Below are positions 10,003 through 18,577 of a stretch of DNA of 64,000 bases, piece by piece. Position numbers and translations under genes: made by a program. The notes under the pieces are model-generated. The model ran no database searches. It was not told the DNA's origin and worked only from the letters and a program-made list of their open reading frames with translations. This DNA comes from CAVRUD01 sp963724285 (lineage in GTDB: Bacteria; Chloroflexota; Chloroflexia; Thermomicrobiales; UBA6265). Positions within the stretch are counted from its first letter, which is position 1; each line of letters begins with the position of its first letter. Where the stretch lies: contig CAVRUD010000012.1 of the NCBI GenBank assembly GCA_963724285.1, forward strand, positions 236,864 to 300,863, read 5' to 3'.

Positions 10003-11195
10003 ATGCCCCCAGTGACCTCTACCGATTTGCTCGCGCAGGCCAAGGCCGGCATCCGCGAAGTCGACGTCCACGAAGCCCAGCACATGATCTCCCACGGCGC
10101 GGTCGCGCTTGACGTCCGCGAGCAGGATGAGGTCGATCAGGGCGCGGTCCCGGGCTCGGTCCACATCCCCCGCGGATTCCTCGAGTTCCGCATCGAGAAC
10201 GCCGTCCCCGATCGCTCCCGCCCGATCGCCATCTACTGCGCCGGCGGGGCCCGCTCCGCTTTCGCCGCCAAGGCCCTCCAGGACCTCGGCTATCGCGACG
10301 TCGTCTCGGTCGAGGGCGGCTTCAACTCCTGGAAGGGTGCAGGGCTGCCCTGGTCGGTGCCGAAGTCGCTGACGCCCGATCAGCGCCGGCGCTACTCCCG
10401 CCACCTGCTCATTCCGGAGGTTGGTGAGGCAGGGCAGCAGAAGCTCCTCGACGCCAAGGTCCTCCTGGTCGGCGCCGGCGGTCTCGGCTCTCCCGCGGCG
10501 CTCTACCTGGCCGCCGCCGGCGTCGGGACGATGGGCATCATCGACGCCGATACCGTTGACGATAGCAACCTGCAGCGCCAGGTGATCCACACGACAGACC
10601 GGATCGGCATGCCGAAGACCGAATCGGCCAGGATCACGATCGAATCGATCAACCCGGACGTGACAGGTGATCGAGCACCGCGTCCGCCTCGACAAGGAGA
10701 ACGTGCTCGACATCTTCTCCCAGTACGACATCATCCTCGACGGCACCGACAATTTCGCCACCCGCTACCTGATCAACGACGCGACGCGTGTTGCTCAACA
10801 AGCCCAACGTCCACGGCAGCATCTTCCGCTTCGAGGGCCAGGCGACGACCTTCATCCCCCACGACGGCCCGTGCTACCGCTGCCTCTTCCCGACCCCGCC
10901 CCCGCCGGAACTGGCGCCGAGCTGCGCCGAGGCAGGCGTCCTCGGGCTGCTGCCGGGCACGGTCGGCCTCATCCAGGCGACCGAAGTCGCCAAGCTCATC
11001 CTGGGTGTTGGCGAACCACTCAAGGGCCGGATGCTCCTCTACGACGCCCTGGGCAGCGAGTTCCGCGAGCTGCGCATGAAGCGCGACCCGGCCTGCCCGA
11101 TGTGCGGCCCGGACGCCCCGACCTCTCTCGACGACATCGAGTACACCGACGTCTCCTGCGCCATTCCGGCCGGCCTGCTGGCGGGCGTGGCTTAG
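10003..11195 (+). CDS. Rhodanese-MoeB/ThiF fusion, sulfur-carrier-protein adenylyltransferase/sulfurtransferase, two frame breaks
   Basis: The N-terminal rhodanese domain (about residues 1-120) has the catalytic loop YCAGGARS. It is followed by an E1-like ThiF/MoeB domain with the nucleotide loop GAGGLGSPAALYL, then DADTVDDSNLQRQVIH, and zinc cysteines in CYRCLF and CPMCG. Such proteins adenylate the C-terminal glycine of a ubiquitin-like carrier and load it with sulfur. Mycobacterial MoeZ has the same two domains in the opposite order. Extra bases near 10664 (GTGACAGGTG) and near 10786 move the frame twice; the corrected protein is about 396 residues. The likely partner carrier is the CysO-like protein at 16763-17074. 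Confidence 0.9.
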
Positions 11196-11253
11196 CGAAG
11201 ACGTGAGTTGTGAGCGGAGGAGCGGGGGGAAGGGGGCCGTTTGCCGGTCGATC

Positions 11254-11932
11254 TCAGTTCGGGCGCCTCGGCGGGAGCTGTTCCAGGTACCGACGGTAGG
11301 CTCCGGAGCGATCCGGAGCATGAGTCGGTCGATGTCCGGAAGAGGATCCTGGTCGAGCCAGACCGGGTGGATCCAGAAGCCAGGCAGCGCGGTCGAGTGG
11401 TACCGGCCGTCCTCGTCGGGTAGGACAGCGTGGTAGCGGCCATCCTCGTCGAGGCTGAGGAAGGTGATGCCCCGGCGGTCGGGTCTGGCCTCGACGATCA
11501 AGTACTCGGCGATGCCGGCGTGCTCATACTCAGAGCGTTTCTCGACCGTGTCGCGGACGAAGCTCTCTTCGGAGACAATCTCGACGACGAAGAGGGCCGG
11601 GCCTTCATACCAATATTCACGGGGGCGAGCCGCTCGGCTCGGCCGGAGACGAAGACATCCGGCATCCGGCCCGAAGGACGTGTCATCAGGCGCATCAGCA
11701 GTGATTCTGAGAAGACCTCGCCGAGATTAAACACCTGGGCGAACCGGCCGATCAGGCCGCCGAGGAAGCGGACCAACACTACATGCCTGGCGCTATTGGA
11801 CACGTACGCGATGCCCTCTCCGTCGACCCACTCCGATTGGCCCTCGTCCGGGGACCATTCAAGGAATTCCTCCCAGGTCATTGGGAAGGGTTCGCCACGC
11901 ACCATCGGCGGTAACGTTGACGGGTGGACCAT
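11254..11932 (-). CDS. Uma2-family (DUF820) putative endonuclease, frame-broken
   Basis: The N-terminal part (MTWEEFLEWSPDEGQSEWVDG, from start 11932) and the later WYEGPALFVVEIVSEES and AEYLIVEARPD segments make one Uma2 protein with the PD-(D/E)XK nuclease-like core. A base is missing near 11617 between PVNI and WYEGP. A second shift near 11300 is suggested because a plausible C-terminus, AYRRYLEQLPPRRPN, runs in a third frame to a stop at 11254. Uma2 genes are abundant in Chloroflexota and cyanobacteria and their role is unclear. It converges on the moeZ-like gene. Two more Uma2 genes are at 30086 and 55490. Confidence 0.7.
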
Positions 11933-12058
11933 CGGCGGCTCCTTTCGACGGGCCGTGTTAAAGACGGCGTGGCATTTCCGTCACTATGATAGCGCCCCTA
12001 GCAGTATCCTCCGGTAGAATCGCGCCCTTGGCAAATGCGAGCGGTTCAAGGAGGGGAT

Positions 12059-12895
12059 ATGACGGGAGAGATCGCGGTATCGGTGCTGGTCTCCGGGCTG
12101 CAAACGCCGGAGGGGCCGGCATTCGACCGGGCGGGGAATCTCTACGTCGTCGATTGGGAAAAATCGTCCATCGTGCGGCGCACGCCGGAAGGCGAGGTCG
12201 ACGAGTGGGTCAACACCGGCGGGATTCCGGCGGGGCTAGCGTTCGATCGGGACGGGAATCTCTACATCGCCGACGAAGGCGACGAGATCCACGGCGTGCT
12301 GAAGGTGACGCCGGACAAGACGATCACCACCCTGGTCGATTCCTACGAGGGGAAGCCGCTCAACGGCGCCAACGACCTCGTCTTCGACGCAAACGGCGTC
12401 CTCTACTTCTCCGACCCGTGGCGTTCGTCGCGCGACAACCCGATCGGCGGGTTCTACCGCCTCTTCCCTGACGGCCGCCTGGAGCAGGTCGACACCGGCC
12501 TGGCCTTCCCCAACGGCGTCGCCGTCGACGCCGCCGGGACGGCGGTCTACCTGGCCGAGACCGGCCACCGCCGTATCCTCCGCTATGCCATCACCCCGGA
12601 CGGCGCGATCGGTGGGCGCGAGCACTGGGCCGATCTCTCCGGCGAGCAAGGCCCGGACGGCATGGCCTTCGATGCCCGCGGCAACCTGCACGTCGCCCAC
12701 TACAGCGGCGCCCGCGTGGCGATCTTCGGCCCAGATGGCACCGAGATCGGCGAGATCGCCGTGCCCGGCGAACGAGTGACCAACTGTGCCTTCGCTCCAG
12801 ACGGCACCGGCCTGGTCATCACCGAGGTCGCGACCGGATCGGTCTACCGGGCAGAGATCGGGTATCGCGGGCAGCGGCTGTATAGCGGGGTTTAG
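12059..12895 (+). CDS. SMP-30/gluconolactonase/LRE-family protein
   Basis: A 278-residue six-bladed beta-propeller of the SMP-30/gluconolactonase family. ATG 12059 follows AAGGAGG. Repeated blade motifs such as FDRAGNLYVVDW, FDRDGNLYIAD, FDANGVLYFSDPW and FDARGNLHVAHY are visible. LNGANDLVFD and FPNGVAVD supply the metal-site Asn/Asp residues. Members hydrolyse sugar lactones. There is no operon partner; a 50-bp inverted repeat begins right after the stop. Confidence 0.85.
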   Translation: MTGEIAVSVLVSGLQTPEGPAFDRAGNLYVVDWEKSSIVRRTPEGEVDEWVNTGGIPAGLAFDRDGNLYIADEGDEIHGVLKVTPDKTITTLVDSYEGKPLNGANDLVFDANGVLYFSDPWRSSRDNPIGGFYRLFPDGRLEQVDTGLAFPNGVAVDAAGTAVYLAETGHRRILRYAITPDGAIGGREHWADLSGEQGPDGMAFDARGNLHVAHYSGARVAIFGPDGTEIGEIAVPGERVTNCAFAPDGTGLVITEVATGSVYRAEIGYRGQRLYSGV

Positions 12896-12900
12896 GAAAA

Positions 12901-13105
12901 GGACCTCACCCCCTACCCCCTCTCCTCTGCGGAGGAGAGGGGCCGTTGCGGGGCGCCATGTCCATAATGGAGACGGTCTCCCCCTTCCCCGCTGCGGCAG
13001 GGGGAAGGGGGCCGGGGGGTCAGGGGGCCGTTCTCCGACTCCGGAAACGAGGCAACGCAACGGCCCCTCTCCTCCGCAGAGGAGAGGGGGTAGGGGGTGA
13101 GGTCC
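12901..13105. repeat. G/C-run inverted repeat with 50-bp perfect arms
   Basis: The arms at 12901-12950 and 13056-13105 are exact reverse complements. Each contains CCCCCTACCCCC and an inner TCTCCTCTGCGGAGGAGA palindrome. A second palindrome (CCCCCTTCCCC ... GGGGAAGGGGG) lies between. The right arm ends in GGGTGAGG, 5 bp before the thrC start codon. Related units are at 35301, 35543, 38979, 39247, 50515-50700 and 56208. Confidence 0.85.
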
Positions 13106-13110
13106 TTTCT

Positions 13111-14298
13111 ATGCCAGAACCCATAAGCACCCTGACCCATCTTGAATGCTCCTACTGCGGGGAGGTTCGCGAGGCCGACCGGCAGGAGACGATCTGTCCG
13201 TCCTGCGGCAAGGTGCTGCTGGCCCGGTACGACCTGGAGGCAGCCGCCCGGACGATGACACGCGAGGCGCTGGCAGAGCGCGCCTGGGATCTCTGGCGCT
13301 ACGCCGAGATTCTGCCGGTGCGTGATCCGGCCCACCGGCTGCGGCTGGGCGAAGGCGGGACACCCCTGCTCCCTGCCCCCCGGCTGGGCGGCGAGTTGGG
13401 CCTGTCGCGATTGCTGGTCAAGGACGAGGGGAAGAATCCGACCGGAAGTTTCAAAGCCCGGGGGCTGTGCGCGGCGGTTTCGCGGGCAGCGGAATTGGGG
13501 GCGCCCGCCCTGGCGATTCCGTCGGCCGGGAATGCCGCCTCGGCGATGGCGGCCTACGCGGCCCGGGCCGGGATGCCGGCGCACGTCGTCATGCCGAACG
13601 ATGCCCCGGCGGCGATGGTCGCGGAGTGCAGGGTTTACGGCGCGACCGTCAGGCTGATCCCCGGCCTGATCAACGACGCCGGCAGGGAGGTGCGGGAAGG
13701 CGCGGCCCAGCACGGCTGGTGGGACGTCTCCACCCTGAAGGAGCCGTATCGAGCCGAGGGGAAGAAGACGATGGGCATCGAGCTGGCCGAGCAGCTTGGC
13801 TGGCGGGTGCCGGACGCGATCGTCTACCCGACCGGGGGCGGCACCGGCATCGTCGGCATGTGGAAGGCCTTCGCCGAGCTCGAGGTGATGGGCCTGATCG
13901 GTCCGAAGCGCCCCCAAATGGTCGTCGTCCAGGCGGAAGGTTGCGCCCCGATCGCCAAGGCATTTGCCGAAGGTGAGCGCCACGCCCCGCTGTGGGAGGG
14001 TGCTCGGACCGTCGCGCCCGGCCTGCGGGTGCCGGTCGCGATCGGGGACTACCTCATCCTCGACGCCGTCCGCGCCAGTGGCGGCACTGCCCTGACCGTC
14101 ACTGACGATGAATTGATCGCGGGGATGCACCGCCTGGCCCGCACCGAGGGCATCTTCGTCTCGCCCGAGGCCGGCGCGGCCGTCGTCGCCGCCGAGCGCC
14201 TGCGCGCTGAGGGCTACTTCGGCGCGGACGACGAGATTGTCCTCTTCGCCACCGGTTCGGGGCTGAAGCACGTCGACTTGATCGGCGAGGCCGGATGA
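13111..14298 (+). CDS. thrC: Threonine synthase
   Basis: PLP enzyme converting O-phosphohomoserine to threonine. An N-terminal zinc-ribbon (CSYCG, CPSCG) is typical of the short threonine synthase class. The PLP lysine is in NPTGSFKARGL; SAGNAASAMAAYAARAG and the phosphate loop PTGGGTGIVG follow. Length is 395 residues. ATG 13111 is chosen from the family start; the frame opens upstream through the repeat. The only ribosome-site-like sequence is GTGAGG at the end of the preceding repeat, so the repeat may provide it. Confidence 0.9.
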   Translation: MPEPISTLTHLECSYCGEVREADRQETICPSCGKVLLARYDLEAAARTMTREALAERAWDLWRYAEILPVRDPAHRLRLGEGGTPLLPAPRLGGELGLSRLLVKDEGKNPTGSFKARGLCAAVSRAAELGAPALAIPSAGNAASAMAAYAARAGMPAHVVMPNDAPAAMVAECRVYGATVRLIPGLINDAGREVREGAAQHGWWDVSTLKEPYRAEGKKTMGIELAEQLGWRVPDAIVYPTGGGTGIVGMWKAFAELEVMGLIGPKRPQMVVVQAEGCAPIAKAFAEGERHAPLWEGARTVAPGLRVPVAIGDYLILDAVRASGGTALTVTDDELIAGMHRLARTEGIFVSPEAGAAVVAAERLRAEGYFGADDEIVLFATGSGLKHVDLIGEAG

Positions 14299-14359
14299 GG
14301 TGATTGAGCGAACGGTGGCGTGCTTGCCACCGATTGCGTGAATGGGCGCGAACCCGCGC

Positions 14360-14710
14360 TCAGGCGCCTGGCGGCGGGGCGGGGGACAGGCCGTGGCGCC
14401 GCATAATCTCGCCCATGGCCCGGCCCGGCTGGCCGCCGTCGACGTCGGCCAACAAGGCGGCGACCTCGTGGACGTAGCCCGACCCCAATCCGGCCGGGCT
14501 CAGGACGATGAGGACGGACACCGCCTCCGTCCCGGTGTTGGCGAAGTGGTGCACCACCCCGCGCGGGATACAGAGCACGTCGCCGGGTCCGATCTGGTGC
14601 GCCTGATTCGCGGCCGTGTAGGCGAGGGTGCCCGAGATGCCGTACACCGTCTCATCGAACCCATCGTGGCTATGCGGCGCCGCCGGCAGGCACTTGCCAG
14701 CTCGGGATTC
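14360..14710 (-). pseudogene. Cupin-domain protein without its own start codon
   Basis: The frame encodes a small cupin: metal-ligand motif PHSHDGFDETVYGISG, then PGDVLCIPRGVVHHFANTG. It is open from 14710 but has no in-frame start before the motif. It is continuous with the 14711-14998 gene through a single in-frame TGA (14711-14713). So it is either the C-terminal half of a fused protein interrupted by that TGA, or a cupin that lost its start. Function is unknown. An internal ATG would remove the metal site. Confidence 0.6.
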
Positions 14711-14998
14711 TCACGTCGCCGGATAGGACGCCGCGACCAGGGTGTCGATCGGGAAGATGTCCGGCTGAACCGGCGTAACGCCGGCCGCCTGGAAGGCCGC
14801 GGCCGCCTCCGGCGACTGGAAGAACGCGCCCATCGCCTCAGGTGATTCCCAGACCTCAACGACGCGCCAGCCGTCCTCGGTGGGGCCGGCCATGTGGACC
14901 AGATTGCCCGGTTGGAGCGCTTCACCCAGCACGTCACGCACGGCGCGGTACTGCGCTGCCGTCATCCCGGGCACGTTAAGCACAAAGCCGATAGCCAC
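14711..14998 (-). CDS. Antibiotic-biosynthesis-monooxygenase-like (dimeric alpha/beta barrel) protein
   Basis: A 95-residue protein beginning MAIGFVLNVPGMTAAQY. WRVVEVWESPEAMGAFFQSP is characteristic of small ABM-like ferredoxin-fold proteins that dimerise. No catalytic function can be assigned. It ends in a TGA beyond which the same frame continues into a cupin domain. It is divergent from the MarR regulator gene, which may control it. Confidence 0.65.
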   Translation of the reverse strand: MAIGFVLNVPGMTAAQYRAVRDVLGEALQPGNLVHMAGPTEDGWRVVEVWESPEAMGAFFQSPEAAAAFQAAGVTPVQPDIFPIDTLVAASYPAT

Positions 14999-15123
14999 GG
15001 CGATCCTCCCCTTGGCCGGGTACGGCGATGCCGGCCCCAGCGTAGCAGCGCGGTTCGGAGGACCACCCTCCGAATGTCCTCACCGATGTTCCGCGCCCGC
15101 CGGCGCTCCCCGTCGTGATATGG

Positions 15124-15158
15124 TAAGATTGTCTGACGAGATGATAAGTGATTCTGAC
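15124..15158. promoter_or_regulatory. Direct repeat TAAGnnnnTCTGAC, possible MarR operator
   Basis: TAAGATTGTCTGAC (15124-15137) and TAAGTGATTCTGAC (15145-15158) start 21 bp apart, about two helical turns, in the divergent spacer between the ABM-like gene and the MarR gene. This position and spacing suit a regulator binding on one face of the DNA. No experimental motif is known to me. Confidence 0.35.
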
Positions 15159-15225
15159 CAGTTGTCAAGTGCTAATCCAATGACGGCCTTGTGATGCGGT
15201 GATCACAGACACGCCGGAGGTCGAG

Positions 15226-15723
15226 GTGGCAGGAAATGAGGCCGAGATCGGCCCGGAGCACGCGATGCCGCTGCTGGGAGCGCTGCTGCGCAAGCCCTAT
15301 CAAGTCCTGGTCGGCGACGGCATCGAGCCGGCACTGGCCTCGGCCGGCTACGGCGACATCCGCTCCGCCCACTTTCCGGTGCTGCAGGCGCTAACAGCCA
15401 ATCCGCGCGGCCTGCGTTCGACCGATCTGGCGGCCTACGCCCGGATTACGAAGCAGTCGATGGGCTACCTGGTCGATCATCTGGTCGAAGGTGGGTACGT
15501 TGAACGGGTTCAGGATCGGGGGGATGGCCGCGCGAAGGTCGTCCGTCTGACCGAGCGGGGCTGGGAACTCTCCCAAGCGGTCCGGGATGCCGTCCGTCAG
15601 GTTGAGGACGATTGGTCGAATCGGATCGGGCCGGATCGCGTGGAGCACCTGCGCCAGATCCTGCGTGACCTGACCGCCTCCTTTGAGCGTGACCCCAGGC
15701 ACCATGGTTCCGCCGGAGACTGA
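15226..15723 (+). CDS. MarR-family transcriptional regulator
   Basis: A winged-helix regulator of about 165 residues. The recognition region LRSTDLAAYARITKQSMGYL and the wing DRGDGRAKVVRLTERG are typical of MarR proteins. I chose GTG 15226 because GGAGG lies just upstream (ACGCCGGAGGTCGAG); GTG 15199 is the alternative. It is divergent from the ABM/cupin genes, and direct repeats in the spacer may be its operator. The ligand is unknown. Confidence 0.85.
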   Translation: MAGNEAEIGPEHAMPLLGALLRKPYQVLVGDGIEPALASAGYGDIRSAHFPVLQALTANPRGLRSTDLAAYARITKQSMGYLVDHLVEGGYVERVQDRGDGRAKVVRLTERGWELSQAVRDAVRQVEDDWSNRIGPDRVEHLRQILRDLTASFERDPRHHGSAGD

Positions 15724-15854
15724 AGACATTGCCGTAAGCCAATGCCGCGGTGGGGTGCGTACCGTCCGCATCGCCCGGACCGGCAGACTCCGGGCTATAC
15801 CTACGAAGCAGGCTGGAACCTGTTCGGGGGCATGTTGGACGCGGCCCCGGTCTT

Positions 15855-16052
15855 GTAGGGGCGGACCGATGTGTCCGCCCTGCCTGCCCGCCGCAAACGC
15901 TGCCAGTGTCGGCAGGCAGGCGGTGCGGCGATTGAGTTTGTCGAGCCATCGGTCGCAGGCGTGGACGGCACCCAGAAAGACCGGCGTGGCATCGGGGCAG
16001 GACCCGGATCGCCGGGGTAAACAGCCGGGCGGACACACGAGTCCTCCCCTAC
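15855..16052. repeat. GTAGGGGC-type palindromic element, copy of 1679 element
   Basis: The left arm, 15855-15880, repeats the sequence at 1679-1704. The right arm at 16026-16052 is diverged. The whole spacer 15724-16310 has no credible gene. At about 16150-16230 it also holds a decayed piece of the CGGAGAGGCTGT / GGGCCGTGAGCCC repeat seen at 19592. Confidence 0.75.
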
Positions 16053-16310
16053 CAGCCGTGGCGTCGGGACTCATATGGAGAGCCGCGAACGGTCGTTCGC
16101 CGCCTGTCGCCGGATTCGTGGATCTATGCGCTCACCGAACACCTTGGCCGCCGTCGCCGCTCGCCTCGGAGCGGCTGTCCGGTTCAGCCCGGGCCAACCG
16201 TGGGCCAACCTTGGGCCGTGCGCCCGGGCGGCGCGGACACGCGGCCAACCGTTCCGACGAGCGCGCTAGCCGGGATCTTAATGGGGAGACGAAACGGCGA
16301 CGCTTCCGCC

Positions 16311-16688
16311 CTATGCGTCCTGGACCGATAGCTCGACGATCTCACCGTCAGTGATGTGGTAGGCGCGCAGAGAGGGCGCCTCGGGGAACTCCAGCGAGCA
16401 GATCAAGTAAACGATCTCCCCCCACTGGGCGTGGGCGACATCGCGGGCCGAGGGATAGGCCACCGAGACGGGATGCGAGTGGTAGTTGACGATGATCTCC
16501 TGCCCGGCGTCGTCCAGCTCGCGGTAGACGCGGTACAGCTCGGCGGCGTCGATCTCGAAGAAATCGTCGCCGGCGTAGACGTTCGTCAGAGGGAGGACCG
16601 CTACCGGATTCCCGTTTTCCCCGGAGATGACGCCGCAGCACTCGCGGGGGGCCTCCCGGCGGGCGTGGGCGATGATCTCCTCTTGCAT
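16311..16688 (-). CDS. JAMM/MPN+ metalloprotease (Mec-like)
   Basis: A 125-residue zinc protease of the JAMM family. Visible motifs are the early Glu in APRECCGVISG and the zinc site HSHP followed by AYPSARD (HxH-x10-D). In mycobacteria the homologue Mec releases cysteine from the CysO-cysteine adduct; pseudomonad QbsD trims a sulfur carrier. The carrier gene lies 74 bp upstream on the same strand, which supports this role. ATG 16688 has no clear ribosome site. The frame is open upstream (FRLPRA precedes the Met, like other family members), so the true start may have been replaced by the ACGTGAG repeat. Confidence 0.85.
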   Translation of the reverse strand: MQEEIIAHARREAPRECCGVISGENGNPVAVLPLTNVYAGDDFFEIDAAELYRVYRELDDAGQEIIVNYHSHPVSVAYPSARDVAHAQWGEIVYLICSLEFPEAPSLRAYHITDGEIVELSVQDA

Positions 16689-16714
16689 GGCGCGGGGCAG
16701 GCGAAAAGTCGCGG

Positions 16715-16789
16715 GACGTGAGACGTGAGACGTGAGTGGGGACGGATTCGCTTACTCACGTCTCACGACCCACGTCTCACGTCTCCGTC
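16715..16789. repeat. ACGTGAG inverted array between cysO-like and mec-like genes
   Basis: Three tandem ACGTGAG units (16715-16737) face inverted units (about 16755-16789). The element fills the gap between the two genes and overlaps the 3' end of the carrier gene, where it encodes eight residues after the diglycine. Similar arrays are near 29055-29070 and 29238-29270. Confidence 0.8.
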
Positions 16790-17074
16790 TCCGCCGGCCA
16801 TTGCCGGGATGATCCCGACCTCGTCGCCCGGTTTCAGGGCGGTGGCGGCACCCTGTCCGTCGCGGACGTTGTCGCCGTTGACGAAGACGTTGACGAATCG
16901 GCGAATCTGACCGTCGTCTTCGCAGATCCGTTCCTTCAGCCCCGGGTAGCGCTCGTCAAGGTCCACCAGCAGGTCGGCCACCGTTCCGCCGGAGGCGGTG
17001 ACTTTGGCCTGGCCTTCGGTGTACCGGCGCAGCGGGGTGGGGATCAGAACCTGGATCGTGGCGGTGTCGGTCAA
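16763..17074 (-). CDS. CysO/MoaD/ThiS-like sulfur carrier protein with C-terminal extension
   Basis: A ubiquitin-fold sulfur carrier. TTG 17074 is preceded by AAGGAG with a 6-bp gap. The body (VTASGGTVADLLVDLDERY, FVNVFVNGDNVR) and the end IIPAMAGG match the family, whose C-terminal Gly-Gly is adenylated and thiocarboxylated. Here the GG is followed by eight residues, DGDVRRGS, encoded exactly by repeat DNA (16766-16789). A protease must remove them before activation, unless the gene is inactive. The JAMM protease gene next door is a natural candidate. With the 17208 synthase this forms a CysO-CysM-Mec type cysteine pathway. Confidence 0.85.
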   Translation of the reverse strand: MTDTATIQVLIPTPLRRYTEGQAKVTASGGTVADLLVDLDERYPGLKERICEDDGQIRRFVNVFVNGDNVRDGQGAATALKPGDEVGIIPAMAGGDGDVRRGS

Positions 17075-17138
17075 CGGAGACTCCTTGTTAGACGTGAGAA
17101 GCGAGAACGGGTGTCGAGGGACAGGATAGCGCGAGTTC

Positions 17139-17189
17139 AGTCCCGGAGGGACTTTGTAGGTTTAGCCCCAGGTTTCAACCTGGGGTCCA
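17139..17189. repeat. GTCCCGGAGGGAC / CCCAGGTTTCAACCTGGG repeat
   Basis: Same composite as 8241-8290, with CCCCAGGTTTCAACCTGGGG as its second palindrome. It lies in the 133-bp spacer between the carrier and cysM-like genes. Confidence 0.75.
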
Positions 17190-17207
17190 CCGCCCCGGCC
17201 TTTCACC

Positions 17208-18268
17208 TTATGACCACAGCCCCGTCGACAGGTAGCGGCCGCCGCCGTCGGGGGCGATGGCGACGATCATGGCGGGTTCTCCCCGGTCGGCCAGGTCCCG
17301 GCCGAGGGCGATCGCGCCAGCCAGGGCCGCGCCGGTCGAGACACCCGCGAACAGGCCTTCCGTCTTGGCCAGGGTCCGGGTGAGATCGAACGCCTCGTCC
17401 GTCTCGACGCCGAACTGGCGATCGGGTACGGTCTCGTCGTAAATCTCCGGCACGATCGCGGTCGGTAGGTGCTTCAGCCCTTCGATGCCGTGGAATGCCT
17501 CGGCCGGCTGCACCGCGGCGAGTTCGACCGACGGCTTGCGCGCCTTCAGGTAGCGCCCGATGCCCATCAGCGTACCCGTCGTGCCCAGGCCAGCGACAAG
17601 ATGGGTCAACTGCCCGCCCGTCTGGTTCCAGATCTCCGGGCCGGTGCCGGTGAAGTGAGCGGCGGGGTTGGCGGGGTTGCGGTACTGATCGGCGTAGAAG
17701 TAGCGTTCACCGCCCGTGCTCGCCCGCTCGCGCGCCTCCCGGATGGCCCCGTTGGAGCCGTCGTAGGGGTCGCTCAGGGTAACGGTCGCGCCGTAAGCCC
17801 GCAGGATTTGCTGGCGCTCACGCGAGGCCGATCCGGGGACGATCAGTTCGACCGGGATGTCCAGGGCGGCGCCCAGGAGGGCGTAGGCAATGCCGGTGTT
17901 GCCGCTGGTCGAGTCGAGTAAGGTCACGCTGGGTTGGCTCCGGGTCGCAGGCGGCCGTCGGCGATGGCGGCCCGGATGATCGCCAGGGCCGGCCGGTCTT
18001 TAATCGAGCCGCCAGGATTGGTCCATTCGGCCTTCAGCCAGATCTCGACGGTGTCCGGCAGCCCGGCCTGGGCGGCGAAATTGTGCAGGCGGAGAAGGGG
18101 GGTGTTGCCGATCGAGGCCACGGCGGCGACCCGCGACAGGCTGGCCAGTCGCTCGGACGCCTCCTGGGTGGGGGCGGGCGCCGCGCCGGGCGGCAGGACG
18201 ATGACGCCGGTCGGGGCGATCACCGGGGCGGGTTCGGACTCGAGGGCAGCGGGTTGGGCGACGCTCAT
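17208..18268 (-). CDS. CysM-like PLP cysteine synthase, one frame break
   Basis: A fold-type II PLP enzyme. The PLP lysine is in NPGGSIKDRPA, the substrate loop is STSGNTG and the phosphate loop is GLGTTGTLMG. Start ATG 18268 has GAGGA upstream, and there is an N-terminal extension of about 50 residues before IGNTPLLRL. One base is missing near 17929: the N-terminal frame stops at 17924 just before LLDSTSGNTG. Neither half can fold alone, so one 353-residue enzyme is meant. Its position beside the sulfur carrier and JAMM protease suggests it uses thiocarboxylated carrier with O-phosphoserine or O-acetylserine, as in mycobacteria. The alternative is a plain O-acetylserine sulfhydrylase. Confidence 0.85.
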
Positions 18269-18577
18269 GCGGTCCTCGCGGGGAGGGATAAGGCAGACAG
18301 GCGCTCCGTCCGCCAATCTGGATATAGATATCAAGAATAGCACTTAGTGTGTCGCCTGATAAGGATTTCCCGAGCCCAATCGGCTGTTCCGCCGGCCGGT
18401 TCGGGGCGTCTTGACGGCCCGGAGTCGGCCGGAGAGAATGCGCCCGAACGCTTCTATCACGTCCCACGGGCCAACATTTCAGATGCGGCGTCACTGGCTC
18501 GTTCGCCCACAAGACTGACGGCCCGCGGAAAAGGACTGGCAGCGCCGCCGGCGGCCAGAGACAGGGGAGTCTGCCGC

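Noticed and set aside
12913..14271. Minus-strand open frame across the repeat and threonine synthase
   Set aside because: It is antisense to thrC and includes repeat DNA; no domain is visible.
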